Origin: Sycobia sp. Sy_11
Lineage: Eukaryota > Arthropoda > Insecta > Hymenoptera > Epichrysomallidae
Direction of reading: 5' to 3'
DNA length: 64,000 bases
Assembly: GCA_018907035.1 (NCBI GenBank)
Contig: JACCIC010000281.1
Coordinates: forward strand, 372,001-436,000
The first letter of the stretch is position 1. Each line of letters begins with the position of its first letter. Positions 11,257-23,202 of the stretch are shown here, one piece after another. The translations under genes were made by a program, and so were the position numbers. The notes below the pieces were generated by a model. The model did no database searches. It had not been told where the DNA came from and saw nothing but the letters and a program-made list of their open reading frames with translations.

Positions 11257-12257
11257 TTAGGTGTACAAATAAGTTACCGCCGTTTTGAAAAGATGGTGCT
11301 ACCGATAAGATAACATCGAAATTGTCAGCTGTAAAATGTCGTATAGTATATGTTGACATCTGGAAACAGTATAATATTTTAATACGTCTGACCGTTTGCT
11401 ACCATCACTTAGTTTCCATCGTGTTAAAATTCAAGTTTTGAGCCAAGTAAGCGTCATTTGCGGCAATTGTTAATTTACTTCTTTCATTTAAAGCAATGTG
11501 CAGCTGAAGCACATCGGCTACTCATTAAGGCATATGGTGATGTTAATTTGAGTGAGAGAAGTTGTCGGGAATAGATCAAAAATTGAAAAGTGGCGATTTT
11601 GACATGGAGGACAAAACATGCAGTGAATGGCCCAAAATGAATGGTGACACAGAATTGGAAGCTCTACCAAAGGAAGATCCGTGCCAAACGCAAAAAAAAC
11701 TTGCACAAGAGTCACAAGTGAATCAGCAAGCTATTTCACAATATCTCAAAACCCAGGGTATGGTCTAAAAGCTATGGGTTTACACATTACTCCAACACAA
11801 TTGAACCGTTACCGGCGAACATTATCGACAACAGCTGATAGAATTAGGCCGAGTATTGAAGATTAATCATCCACAATATGCCAAAAGACACGATAAAGTC
11901 ATTTCTCAGCATGACAACGCTCGGCCACATGTTGCAAAAATCGTAAAAAAAACGTCAGAATCACTGAATTGGAATGTCCTACCTAACCCGGCCTTTTCAG
12001 CAGACATTGCTTTTTCAAACTGCCACCTATTCCGGTTGATGACTCATGGTCATTTTCAATTTTATAGACGGGGTAGTCATCAGCAATTTTTTATACGGGC
12101 TATCTACTTGCTACCCGAGAGATGGTCAAAAATAGTAGATGGGAAGTGTAGAAAGAAAGTGATGGGCAATATTTTGAATGGTATAATTTGTACCTTTTTT
12201 TACAATAAATTCTTATTTCTTTATAAAAAAACGGCGGAAACTTATTTGTACACCCAA
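11257..12257 (+). mobile_element. mariner A, internally deleted, TA target site
   Basis: The element is bordered by inverted repeats reading TTAGGTGTACAAATAAG at the left and (reverse complement) TTGGGTGTACAAATAAG at the right, each flanked by TA (11255-11256 and 12258-12259). It is about 1.0 kb against the ~1.3 kb of a full mariner. The transposase remnant begins around 11470. It includes the N-terminal helix-turn-helix part (11562-11768) and the C-terminal part with QHDNARPHV (about 11905-11935) and a degraded third-Asp region. The central catalytic-domain segment with the first Asp is missing, and frameshifts and stops are present. It cannot make transposase, but its ends are well preserved. 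Confidence 0.9.
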
Positions 12258-12261
12258 TATC

Positions 12262-12960
12262 TCCCATACGTGTGTAGGTAATGGTCATTGCCAACAACTT
12301 ACGACCGGAGTATCGGCTGTATACGGTGGACAAGACATTCACCAACTTCGCGGAATTTACGGGTTTTGGCCTCGAAATAGAGCATACTATGGAGCTCTAG
12401 AACCGATGGCACGCACCGCCAGCGAAGAAGGAGATGAGACCCCGTAGCGCTGCTCCCACCGTAGCCAAGAGAGGAAGGTCGCAGCCATCGCGCAGAACGA
12501 ACGGGCAGAAGGGGACTCGGAGGAAATCTAAGAAAAGAAATACAAAGGTACGAGAGGCAGCGGCCATACTTGGACCGACAGAGATCTAGACGCCGAGAGC
12601 AACAGCTGATGTACGATACGGAGGACGGATGGTTCTATGGTTCGTGCTTCCACTGTAGAGCACAAGTTGCACACAGTGGCACACCGACCGTTGAACTGCC
12701 CGAGCATCACATGCTACAGGTAACACAAACGCAGACATTATGCCACCGACTGCGTGAGGAATCGGAGAAGCACGCCGTCGTGCCAATGATGCGGTCGGCA
12801 AGGCGTGGCAATCCGCGACTGTTCTGTCTGTGCTTCCATGTATGCAAAGTTGGCAAACCAGAGGACGGGCGGGTGTAATAATCCCGCAACACCACGTTTA
12901 CCTATGGGACGTCGTTAAGTCCTACCACCATGCCGTAATCGAAGGGAGCTATTCAGAAGA
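12262..12960 (+). pseudogene. gag: Ty3/gypsy gag remnant
   Basis: This starts directly after mariner A. The frame beginning about 12283 has the C-terminal gag-type segment LRPEYRLYTVDKTFTNF and then FGLEIEHTMEL, similar to the end of the gypsy capsid region. A Lys/Arg-rich stretch follows. Decayed Cys/His groups follow (CFHC at about 12649-12660, then FCLCFHVC near 12820-12845) that look like former zinc knuckles. Stops and frameshifts break it. The capsid N-terminus and 5' LTR are absent, possibly lost when or before the mariner inserted. Confidence 0.6.
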
Positions 12961-13559
12961 TAACAGAATTGGGGGACGATAAAGCCCCGAAACCTCCTGA
13001 ACGGAGACCGATTGAGAATAAACAGGAACCGTGTAAGCATGCGCTCGGGGTAGCAGATCAGACGGAAGATGCTATGTCAGAATCAGCTGTTCAAGAAGTG
13101 AGCACCGGGGTCCGATATGGAGAACAATGGACCGGTGTAACCGCGGACTATTGGGTAGGTCAGATAGATAGTCTGCCAGAGAGCGTCGGACCGACGAAAA
13201 GAAATGGTGCGTGGATGAAGCACCAGCTATTGTAAAGATGCTCCACTCAATGAGAGAGGCGAGAGAATCAGTAGAGTTGCCCGAAGCGAAGCGAGTACCG
13301 AGAAATACGCGTCAGAGATTAAACGATGTTTTGGGGAGGATAGGGTTCCACCACCAAAAAGTATGCCTCAGGTCTGGCTGATACCACTCCACTGCAAATC
13401 TCAGGGGGGGGGGGCCTGGAACCACCCCAGAATTCAGGGTTCACTGTCAGAGTTCACTGCAAAGTTTAAGCGGGAGATAACTGAGAGATTTAAAGATCGA
13501 CTACGGCCGACTCCGACAAGGCTTAAGAGCGCCCTCAGCGCAGGTACTACCATGTCAGG

Positions 13560-15040
13560 TAAGCTATAGATGGTATTAGAGGTGAATGGAGCAGCCGAAG
13601 AGTTATCGGTCAACGCAGCAAGCTTCTTAGACCTTGACATCATAGTGAGAATGGACTTCTATCAAGTTTCGGAGCTCGTAGCATGTGTAGGATCTGGACA
13701 GTGGCGTATACAAGGCGGTACATGGAGAGAATTGAGCTGCGCGGGGCAAGAGAGAGAGGAAGAAGAGTAAGCCATCTCGTCTAACTAATGGAGGACCTTG
13801 TGAGCAGACTGTTGCCCGAAGTCGCTGGACAGATCGGAGCTACCACACTAACAGTACATGGGATAGAGGTACACGACGCGGTTCCAGTAAAACACAGGCC
13901 GAGACGCATGTCACCGGTAAGAATTCAAGTAGCGCAGGATGAGGTGAAGAAGATATTTGAGAAAGGAATTATCGAGCGCTCCGCCAGTGAGTAGTGGAGC
14001 AGCGCACCTATTATTGTAAAAAAATTCCGACGGTTCGCTCCGCTTCTATATGCACTACAGAGATCTGAACGCTGTCGCCGTCAAGGAGGCCTATCCGCTA
14101 CGGAGTACGGATTCCATCTTGGACAAGCTGCGAAAGACCAGGTACTCACCGACGGTAGACCTTAAAGAAGCGCATTTCCAGATACCAATGGACGCCAAGA
14201 GTAGGAAGTTTCGGGCCTTCACAGTACCCAGATCAGGTTTCTGGCAGTTCACCAGAATCTCGTTCGGCATAACGAATGCTTCCACGACCATCCAGCGGTT
14301 ATCGATGTGCTGTTTGAACCAGAATACGAAGCTAAGGTATTCGGATAACTGAATGACATTATCGTAGCCACGGAGTCATTCGAAAACTATATAGCTTGGT
14401 TAGAGCGCGTGTTGGTGAGACTTAGAGGAGCAGGAGTATGCATGAACAGAAAGAAGTGTGATTTTGTTACTCTCAAGTGGCGTACCTCGGTTTCCCAAAT
14501 ACCGTGAAAGTCTTATACCGGACACAGAGAAAATACGATCATTGCTAGAATATCCAGCCCCGAGGACCGTGAAGCAGCTACGTCGATTTCTGAGCATGGT
14601 TGGCTGGTATTCAATGTTTATTGATGGTGACTCGGAGATAAAAATCTCGTTAGTCAAATTGTTGCGCATGCGCCAACCATAGACTTGGCACGCAGATCAA
14701 AAAGAAGCGTTCAACAAGCTGAATGAGGTGTTGACGACCCACCAGTGCTCGCGCGACTGGATTTTTCGAAGCTCTTCTTAGTCCAGTACGATGCGATAAT
14801 GAGGACCAGATAGTATACGTGAATCACACATTGACCGATGCAGAATGCAATTATTCTACCTCAGAGAAGGAGTGCTTAGTGTCACGAACCACAGTGTACT
14901 CCGCTAGCTCCATAACTTGACAGAACCTACCGACCGTCTGTCCCGCTGGGCCTTAGAGATGTAGCAGTGGAACTTCGATATAGTACACAGGCATGTAGCT
15001 ATTCATCATGTCCCAGACGCCGTATCTCGACGTTCGTAAA
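13560..15040 (+). pseudogene. pol: Ty3/gypsy protease/RT/RNase H remnant
   Basis: A decayed pol in all three plus frames. The protease-to-RT linker is seen at about 13570-13700. RT begins near 13788-13990 with KHRPRRMSP and VKKIFEKGIIERS, and continues at 14050-14350 with MHYRDLNAV and the substrate-strand segment VDLKEAHFQIPMD. The catalytic FxDD box survives only as NDIIVATE near 14355 in a shifted frame, with the first Asp read as Asn. RT thumb and RNase H pieces follow to about 15040. At least five frameshifts or stops are present, so this is an old copy, unlike the better-preserved gypsy at the left edge. It belongs to a different gypsy lineage. Confidence 0.8.
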
Positions 15041-15149
15041 TGAGTACGAAGACATTGCAGCATTCGAGCTCAGCGAAGGTAAGTGGTTCAGTCATAGAAA
15101 TCTATAGGTTATAGAGTTCCCGTACACGTTCCCAGGGTGTGGTGTACGT

Positions 15150-16065
15150 GATCGTATGTTTTATAGGAGCAGAGTGAACCCTATCTTGACAAGCGTGAAA
15201 AAGGACCAAGTTAATTGGAAACTCGTAGCAGCAGTGAACCACAGAGGTAGAGTGTTGCGTGAGGCATATGCGGAACCGTTAGCTGGCCACTTGGGCGTCA
15301 AGAAGACTTATGAAAGAATCACGAGCGACTACAACTGAACAGGGATCTACCACGCGCTCACCAGTGCTCCGAGTACCAACGGCACAAGCTCATTCAAACA
15401 GGACTACAAGGACTGATGGGTCACTGCATTGTGAGAGACCCGACCATGGTCGTGGTGGCCGCCGATGTCGTCCAGCTCCTTCCGAGTAAGGGGTACTACA
15501 AGTACATTCTGGTGTTCCAGGATCTCTTCACACGCAGATCGACCTAAAGTCGTTCAAGAGACCCAACAGCAACGCGGTCGCTAAGGCCTTCGAAGAGTTC
15601 GTTCTATTCCATTGGAACACAGCAGAGTATCTCTTGAATGAGAACGGGACCGAGTTTGAAAATGGAATATTTAAGAAGATGCTAGAAGAGTATGGCTTGA
15701 GACACATTACGACGCCACCGGACCACCCGCTGGCTAATGCGCTGGAGCGGAGCAACCGGATCTTGAACACCATTATTTCCATATTCGTAGGACCGGAGCA
15801 CCGGGATTGGGACTTGCATTTGCACAACCTCTAACATGCTATGAACAAGGCGACCTAAATGTCGAGCAAAGTATCACCGGCGTTTTTAAACTTCGGTCGA
15901 TATCTCCAACCGGTAAAAAGCCTAAGGAAAGAGGTTGAAGTACGCGATCTAGTTTCGAAGATTCACCACGAAGTTTGGAAGGATCGGATCTGGCGGTTAG
16001 ATTTTAGGAAACCTCATTATCTGCCACATCAGCGGAGCGCGGACAACTCAAGAGAGATACTGTAA
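15150..16065 (+). pseudogene. pol: Ty3/gypsy integrase remnant
   Basis: The zinc domain is recognised from EPLAGHLGVKKTYERI (about 15270-15320). The catalytic core is partly preserved at 15634-15834, with LNENGTEFENGIF, where the family has Asp in place of the second Asn, and then NALERSNRILN with the catalytic Glu. A stop follows LHNL at 15832-15834, and the C-terminal region continues in another frame to about 16065. It is inactive. No 3' LTR was identified downstream. Confidence 0.78.
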
Positions 16066-18352
16066 CCGGGGTAGACAAGATGTGGGATTCAGTGTGGGGG
16101 ACCATGTACTACACAGGATGCACATATTGTCGAGTAGGGCCCAGGGGCTCACCTCTAAGTTAGCTCCTAGGTACGAGAATTTCCGATCAGCTTTTCCCGA
16201 CGATTTATGTGCTCGAAATTTACTTGCTTAGGTGCAACAGCTTCATCGCGTCCTGGACTTTCACACGTTCCCTATCTTCGGATTTCTTCTCTATATCTCT
16301 CTCTATGGATTCCCTTCTTACTTCCTTCTATCTCTCTCTCTCTCTCTCTCTCTCTGATTTTGGAGCTAATGCTCGGACGACCGAGAGAATGGCCGTACAG
16401 TCTCATGTGGCTGCGGTAATTCTCCGATGATAACCCGGTTCAATCGTCGGCATGTCAGAGATGCGGGTCTAATGGGTAGATGAACAGAATCGAGACAAAG
16501 AGAGTGAAATCGTTTTGATGGTTCTAACCTTGATGTATCCCTCGGCAGCTGGTGAAAGAAGAGCGATTCTCTTCGTGACTTTCTCCTTCTTCCGTGCACG
16601 TCGCCTACTCTCGCGGCTCGCGCTTCGCGTATTTTTTTTGCGCTCGCGAACATTCGGTTTCACAACTGCGGGCCGGCAGTTTGGCCGATCACAAACACAC
16701 CCATTCAAACCGACATGTGAGGCGTATTTATTCTTGATTTAGTTTTTTCCCGCACTCGAGGCACAAAATACAATTTTCTGCAGCTGTCTAGAGAGAGTAA
16801 AATACTAATTTTCATTTCCTCCCTAGGGAGAAAAAGTGTTTGTGGCCACTTCCCGACCAATCAGAAAGCAGAATTTTACTTTTCCTGCCTTGGGAGAAAA
16901 AGTGAATGAACGAAACCGTGTAGTCCGGAAGGATTATCAGTTTTTCTTGCCTTCGTAACATCGGGCATTCACGATGTTTAGACTTACGAGTATATGCACC
17001 AGTCGATCGCGGGCTCGACCTTTTTTTGCACTTTGAGTTAGATATTCAAAATTTATAAATAAAATAAGATTCATATTCTATCTGAAATTTATTATAAAAA
17101 TTAATTTATTAAAAATTTTTAAAAAATTATCTATATATTTTGTTTAGTTAGTTTTAATTTTAAATACTATTTATTATGCTACGAAATTTTTTAAAATTTT
17201 AATTTGAGCATGCATGATTAATAATAGACAATTGATTAGTCTTATTTATTTATAGAAAAGGGGGGGCTCCGTCACCAACCCCCGGCGGATGCTTCACCCG
17301 CTCCACCCCCTACCATCCAATCCTACATCTCCTATTAACATACTTTATCAATTTCCAAATAAGTGGAAATTATTTCATTTAATTTTATTCAATTCAAGTA
17401 ATATGAAAGTATAATCTTAGGAGAAAACCGATAATATTTTTTTTTCAAACCCAACGAATTGCCTTTTGTGTCAGGGCAACTTATTTCAGAGCGAGTATGA
17501 TTTGAACCTTTTGATTTTATACCTGCTGGCTCTATCTCAGCATGACTAACACATAGGGGGGGGGGTTGACATTCTTTAATTCTGTGAGTTTGCCGTTCAA
17601 TTTTTTGTGCATTTCTTTGAGAAAGAAAAAGCGCTCACATATGGGAAAATAGTTTGTGACACACGGGAGCAAAGGTGTTTTCGGACTCGGGTAATTTGAC
17701 GCCCTCGCTTCGTTCAAAGTATTTTTAAACAAATTGGTAGTTATTTATAAATAATACAAATAAACATCTAAATCATTTCTATTATATATCAAAAGAGAAA
17801 TAAAGAAAAACAAGCTACTTTGTCGATGGTCCTTTTGCTCCTTGGCCTGTTGATTCTCGAAAGAAAATGAATTACTTATAAAAAAGGGTCGACTTATAAG
17901 CGTTGTATATATGGCTTGTCGAGGGCCTGTTTTTACTAACAGGTTTTTTTAGTCAAAAACTTCGTTTTTATTCGAGTCCTCCTGGATTTGATGTTCATCA
18001 TTGGTACAACTTTTCTGAACAATATGTATTTTTCAGAATGAAGAAATTCGACTTTTTTCTGTTCTTTTTAAGTCTGCCAAAAATCTGTATGTATCCTGTA
18101 TACATACAGTGTGGCAGCTGTCAGTTGTTGCTGCTCAATCGAATAGGCCTGGAAATTGTAATATGAATATAATTTTTTTTTCTTCTATTTTGCCTGATTG
18201 TACAGGTAATTTGGGGACACTTGCCACTAGCTTCTTCGAGCTAGTAAGCCGAAAAACAGAGTGAGTGGTAGCCATACGCCGTTCAGGACTTACATCAGTA
18301 ATATGAAATATATATAAAGACAATACATGGATATGTACGTCTATATCATGTA
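16066..18352. other. Nos intron, no gene recognised
   Basis: Contains a (CT)n tract at 16330-16355 and a GC-rich stretch to about 16740. Two near-identical short motifs (GGGAGAAAAAGTG) occur at about 16827 and 16890. AT-rich sequence follows. The 66-codon minus ORF at 17532-17732 weakly recalls the C-terminus of hAT-like proteins but is too short to call. Confidence 0.5.
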
Positions 18353-19639
18353 TTAGGAGTGTGAATAAGTCTTTCCCGTTTTTTGTAAGAGATGGCGCCA
18401 CCAATACTGTGCGAGTATTCAATGGTTACATATGTCATAATCAAAGCTTATTCATATGTCAACAATTTCATACTAACACATTAGTTAAAATTTTTTCGCA
18501 TCATAAATTTTTAATATCGTGAAAATGTCGAAATTTGAGCCGAGTCGACGTCATTTGCGGGAAGTTTCACTTTATTGGTTTAATTTGAAGAAATCTGCTG
18601 CCGAGACGCATCGATTGCTTCAGGAGGCTTATGGAGAAGGTTGTGTCGATGATTCAAGTGTTCGCGGATGGTTTCGACGCTTCAAAAGTGGTGATTTCGA
18701 CGTGGAAGACAAGGAGCGTTCCGGGCGGCCGCAAATCTTTGAAGATCGAGAATTGGCGACTTTGCTTGATAAAGATTCTTGTCAAACGCAAGAAGAATTT
18801 GCTGAAGCATTGGGAGTTGACCGAACAACCATTTCCAAGCGTTTGAAAGCCATGGGCATGATCCAAAAGCAAGGAAATTGGGTGCCGCACGAACTGAAGC
18901 GGAGAGACGTCGAACGGCGTTTTTTCACTTGCGAACAGCTGCTTCAGCGACATAAAAGAAAGGGTGTTCTGCATCGTATCGTGACTGGCGATGAAAAGTG
19001 GATACGTTACGATAATCCGAAGCGAAGAAAATCATGGGGACTACCCGGCCATGCATCATCATCGACGGCCAAGCCAAATATTCATGGCGCCAAGCTCATG
19101 CTCTGTATATGGTGGGACCAGCTAGGTGTGGTTTACTATGAGCTTCTGAAACCGAATGAAAGGATCACAGGCGAGGTCTATCGACGACAATTGATGCGTT
19201 TGAGCCGCGCACTGCGAGAAAAACGGCCACGATACTCCGACAGGCACGACAAAGTTATTTTGCAACATGACAATGCTCGCCCACATGTTGCACCGCCGGT
19301 GAAAACATACTTAGAAACGCTCAAATGGGAAGTCCTACCCCACCCGCCGTATAGTCCAGACGTTGCTCCGTCTGATTACCATCTCTTCAGATCGATGACG
19401 CATGGCCTGGCTGACCAGCACTTCCATTCCTACGAGGAAGCCAAAAAATGGGTGGATGACTGGATAGAGGCCAAACCGGTCGAATTTTTTCGCAACGGGA
19501 TTCGTATGTTGCCAGAAAGATGGGAAAAAGTTGTAGCTAGCGATGGCCAATACTTCCAATAATTCATTTGTAACCATTTTTTCACAATAAAGGCTCAAAA
19601 TTTGAAAAAAAAGCGGGAAAGACTTATTCACATACCTGA
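18353..19639 (+). mobile_element. mariner B, full length with intact transposase
   Basis: A 1287-bp element. The termini TTAGGAGTGTGAATAAGTC (left) and the reverse complement of the right end (TCAGGTATGTGAATAAGTC) are good inverted repeats and extend through CTTTCCCG. TA flanks both sides (18351-18352 and 19640-19641). An intact 347-codon transposase fills the interior, with AATAAA just before the right terminus. The terminal repeats are preserved and the ORF is unbroken, so this is the best-preserved transposon in the window. It lies in the 25.5-kb Nos intron, in opposite orientation to the gene. Confidence 0.96.
18519..19562 (+). CDS. mariner transposase, 347 aa, D,D34D complete
   Basis: Cut-and-paste transposase of the mariner group. 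It binds the terminal inverted repeats, excises the element and inserts it at TA. The N-terminal paired helix-turn-helix region covers roughly residues 1-115 and includes WFRRFKSGDFDVEDKERSGR. The linker WVPHEL precedes the catalytic domain. The first Asp is in TGDEKWI, the second in QHDNARPH, and the third in APSDYHLF, with exactly 34 residues between the second and third. YSPDVAPSDYHLF is the mariner C-terminal signature. The length of 347 aa is near the family standard. The Met at 18519 is followed two codons later by a second Met (MKMSKFEP), and the latter is the usual mariner start context. No frameshift or stop is seen, so activity is possible but not shown. Confidence 0.96.
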   Translation: MKMSKFEPSRRHLREVSLYWFNLKKSAAETHRLLQEAYGEGCVDDSSVRGWFRRFKSGDFDVEDKERSGRPQIFEDRELATLLDKDSCQTQEEFAEALGVDRTTISKRLKAMGMIQKQGNWVPHELKRRDVERRFFTCEQLLQRHKRKGVLHRIVTGDEKWIRYDNPKRRKSWGLPGHASSSTAKPNIHGAKLMLCIWWDQLGVVYYELLKPNERITGEVYRRQLMRLSRALREKRPRYSDRHDKVILQHDNARPHVAPPVKTYLETLKWEVLPHPPYSPDVAPSDYHLFRSMTHGLADQHFHSYEEAKKWVDDWIEAKPVEFFRNGIRMLPERWEKVVASDGQYFQ

Positions 19640-19969
19640 TAATATATATGTCGAATATATAATACTAAGAAAAAGAATATTTATATCATAAATGTAAATA
19701 TAAGACTCTTATAAATGAAATTCTTAGATATTGTTATGTAAAGAAAATAATTCAAAATCCCTGCATACACTAATACATTTTAATATCTAAACTATGGGGA
19801 GAACACTGGTTTCAAATTAATGTATTATTGTTTTCATTTTATCTCATTATAAATTTTCCTAGGGAATTTTCATGAATGGGGGTGGGGAGAGAATATTCAT
19901 TATATCTCATATCGGAAAGGGTAGTTCACATATTAATATACTATGATGCTTCGCCTATTAATTATCTTT
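19640..19969. other. Intronic sequence, nothing recognised
   Basis: AT-rich gap between mariner B and the mariner C fragment. Confidence 0.5.
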
Positions 19970-20345
19970 AATAGCAACGCGAGTGACACTCCGATTCTTA
20001 AATCGAGCGTTGTCACGCAAGAAAATGACTTTGCGCCTATTTCTCGCTATCACTGATCTATGTTCGATAAATTTCCGTTAAAAAACATTCAGTTGATGTT
20101 TGTATACCTCGGCAGTGACGGTTTTATTCGGTTTTAGCAGCTCATAGTATAGCAGACCCTGTTGGTCCCACCTAATGCACACCAATACCTTTTGCCTTAA
20201 ATGCTACGTTTTGGTGTCGATACGGACGGTTGACCTGGGTCCACCCATGACTTTCTACGCTTAGAATTTTCATAGTAGATCCACGTTTCATCGCCAGTCC
20301 AAATACGCCACAGAAAACTCTTTTACCTGGCTAGCAAAGACAGTG
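19970..20345 (-). pseudogene. mariner C transposase fragment
   Basis: On the minus strand, broken frames encode the middle of a mariner transposase: a degraded first-Asp region (WTGDETWIYYEN), then SKRRKSWVDPGQPS, a WDQQG-type segment, and a tail with FLRDNAR. No terminal repeats flank it. It comes from a mariner lineage distinct from mariner B. Confidence 0.75.
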
Positions 20346-20673
20346 CGATGTTGTTAGGTATCGATTCATACGGGCTCTTTCGATTAAATCGGCTGGCATC
20401 CGTTTTCCTTTGCCACAGCCTAATATATAAGACCACGCAAATAATTATATAATATAATTAATTAACACACATGAACAACATACATACTGGATAACTAAAC
20501 GAAACGATAATATGATACGGAAATATAAAACCGGAAAAGAATATAATCTTATATCGCGAAAACCGGATAAAAATAGATAAATAGCGTGAAATCAAGAAAC
20601 GTCGCGACGAACCCTAAGGCAATCAGTAATTACATCAGCAAAGCGCTCACTATCTACTCACTATCTACTCACT

Positions 20674-20721
<48 letters not shown>

Positions 20722-20983
20722 CGCCGAGTAAAAATAGAACAGTATACAGGAGGGGATACACCTTGCATAGCGAGAGAGAACCGCGCCGAGTATATCTCGG
20801 CTACCCCCTCTAATACTTGGCCGCGCACTACCGTTCTCTCTCACTCGACTCTCGCAAGCATCGAGATGTATGCCGTTGACGGGAAACACAAGAGTTCCTA
20901 TATCAGCGTGTATACTCGTATTATATACAAAGGGTATACTCGTGTGAACGCCCATATAATATATGAACTAAATAATTATATAT

Positions 20984-21043
<60 letters not shown>
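20346..21043. other. Intronic sequence with microsatellites
   Basis: Contains (TC)n at 20674-20718 and (TA)n at about 20988-21043. No gene was found. ORFs here are repeats in translation. Confidence 0.7.
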
Positions 21044-21046
<3 letters not shown>

Positions 21047-22600
21047 GACGAGCGTCACAAGGCGCCCGCGCCGACTTGTCCGGGGAAGAACGACGACGCG
21101 CGCGCCATTTCGCGGACATGCAAACATTAAGGCGCTCGCGCGCGCCGTCGCGCCTTGTGCTCGGCACGGCCCCCCTCCTCCCTGTTCGTCTCGCACACGA
21201 ACCAAGAGCAGTCAAAGGAACACGCAAGTTTTCCTTTGACTTGAGTTTTTGCAAGTGTCATAAAAATTTATTTATACCATGGTTAAAAGAGTTCAACGTG
21301 ATATAATTGAATCAAAATTAAATTAGTTAATAATAAATAAATAACATGAATAAATAGAAATAATTAGAAATAACAGACATAAAATAGTTAATAAGAATAA
21401 ATAAAAGGAATAAATTCGAGATATAGTAATTAGATATTTAGAAATAATAGGCATAAGTTAAGTAATTAGATAATTAGAAATAATAGGTATAAGTTAGAAT
21501 AAGAATAAATAAATAATAAGTATAGATTTGAAATAATTAGAATAAATGATAGAAAATAATTAAATAATTAAAGAAAGAGGATAGGGTACAAGATAAAAAA
21601 AGGAGATAAAAATGCTACAGGCAACCGATTCTTTGTAAACGCGTATTTGGCACGTCACGACCGCGGTCGGCCGTCGCCGACAGCCGCCGAACTTTCCCCC
21701 CTTTTTCCCTCCTTCTTCCCTGCGAGCAGCGAGACGAAATGCAGTGCGTCGTTGGCCGCCTAAAAGAAAAGAAGTAAGAAAGAAAGTGAGAAGAAAGTAA
21801 GAGAGATAGTGAGAAGAATTAAGAGAGATAGTAAGAAAGGAAGTAAGAAAGAAAGTGAGAAGAAGTAAGAGAAGAAGGAAAGAGAAGAAAGTAAGAGAGA
21901 TAGTGAGAAGAATTAAGAGAGATAGTGAGAACAAGTAAGAAAGAAGTGAGAAGAAGTAAGAGAAGGAAGTAAGAAAGGAAGTAAGAAAGAAAGTGAGAAG
22001 AAGTAAGAGAAGCAATAAGAGAGAGAGAGAGAGAGAGTGGAGCCAGAAGAGAAGGAACGGGCAGAACCGAGGAAGCCGAGCCGACGAGAAGGGCAGCCAC
22101 AAGGGCCGATCCGATGAGCTGGAGAGAGAGACAGCAGGACGGACGTCAGCGGACAGCGAGCATCCTGGTGAGTGGTGAGCATCCACCGCGTGTGTTTTCC
22201 CTCACCCGTTTCTCCCTTGTGTTCCCTGTCCCCTCTTCCCATCCCTCGACATCCTCCCCCGGGTTCGGTGGGCGCGTCGGGGCGCGGATCGCGGTCGGGA
22301 CGCGTCGAATGCGGGACCGGATTAGGATAGGCGCGCACGGATTGTGAACCACCGGACAGTGTAATTCAGTGTTGTGTAATAAAGAGAAAGAAAAAAGGAT
22401 GATTTTCGCGTTGTTGTGTTTTTTTTTTTTTTTTTTTTTGTCTTGTTGATTTGACGTCTTTTCCTTCCAGACCGGCGGGACCCCCTCTGCAGCAAAGGAG
22501 GTAAGTGAGTGGAGGTAAAATTAATTTTTTTTGTGTGTGCGCGACCTCACCGGGATCGAAATCAAAATTCAATTTTCGGAGAGCGGATCGCGGCATCACA
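21044..22600 (+). mobile_element. Candidate solo LTR, 1.56 kb
   Basis: The segment begins TGTGACGAGCG and ends GCGGCATCACA, giving the TG...CA ends with TGTGA/TCACA inversion expected of an LTR. It is flanked by ATAT on each side, although the left flank is an (AT)n tract, so this target duplication is weak. Its composition differs from the intron around it: GC-rich ends, an A-rich part (21300-21560), a purine-rich GA block (21765-22040) and a (T)n run near 22420. AATAAA at about 22378-22383 could be the polyadenylation signal. No pol sequence is adjacent, hence solo. The superfamily is not identified. Confidence 0.45.
21765..22040. repeat. GA-rich purine tract
   Basis: About 280 bp of irregular GAAAGAAGTAAGA-type units. 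It produces a spurious 208-codon Ser/Leu ORF on the minus strand. Confidence 0.8.
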
Positions 22601-23202
22601 ATATATATAAACACACACAAATCTATGCCTATTAATACATATATAACACTTATAACCAAATAGACAAAAATACCAGAATCGTGCATTATAAATTCTCAAT
22701 TATTATAATTCCTGATACTATTCCTTACAAATTATTATTAATATTAATATTATTATTAATTATTATAAACCAACTAAAAGTAATAAATGCTACAATTATT
22801 ATAAAATAAACGCCACAATTATTCTAATATATCATTCTTCTTATAACTATTATGAATCATTATAATTATAAAAGCGGCGGCTCGTCCGATGTTAGACGAG
22901 CGGCGACGGAATTTACTGACAATATTATAAATGGGTCTGCAAAAGGTCAAGTCGACAGTTCGTCTGGTGATCTGAGTCCGACACCGTTTCACACTATCTT
23001 CTCCCGGAGCTAAAATCTGGTCAGAGCTGAAAAAATACGACCTGAAATTTTCTTCCGAAATTATTAACTTGATCTTTGTTGCGAGGCGCACGTCAAAAAA
23101 TCTGACGCTTGGTAATTTTCCTTTCCAAAAGAAAACGTGATCCTAGTTGCAAGGCGCTGCTCAAAAGAACAGCATTTCTCTTTAATCAAAACAAACTATT
23201 GA
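22601..23202. other. Intronic sequence, no gene recognised
   Basis: AT-rich, with two related short motifs (TTGCGAGGCGC near 23079 and TTGCAAGGCGC near 23147). Nothing coding is convincing. Confidence 0.5.

Noticed and set aside
12528..12895. Minus-strand ORFs over the gypsy gag remnant
   Set aside because: Shadows of the plus-strand gag frames.
16209..16742. Ser/Leu-rich and Arg-rich ORFs
   Set aside because: Driven by the (CT)n tract and GC-rich sequence, with no family match by eye.
17532..17732. Minus ORF with weak likeness to the hAT C-terminus
   Set aside because: The motif order is not convincing and no other hAT part is nearby.
20866..21254. Four overlapping ORFs with poly Ile-Tyr ends
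   Set aside because: They cross the (TA)n tract and the start of the candidate LTR; not genes.
21560..22338. 208-codon and 141-codon minus ORFs rich in Leu/Ser
   Set aside because: The complement of the GA-rich purine tract. Low complexity only.
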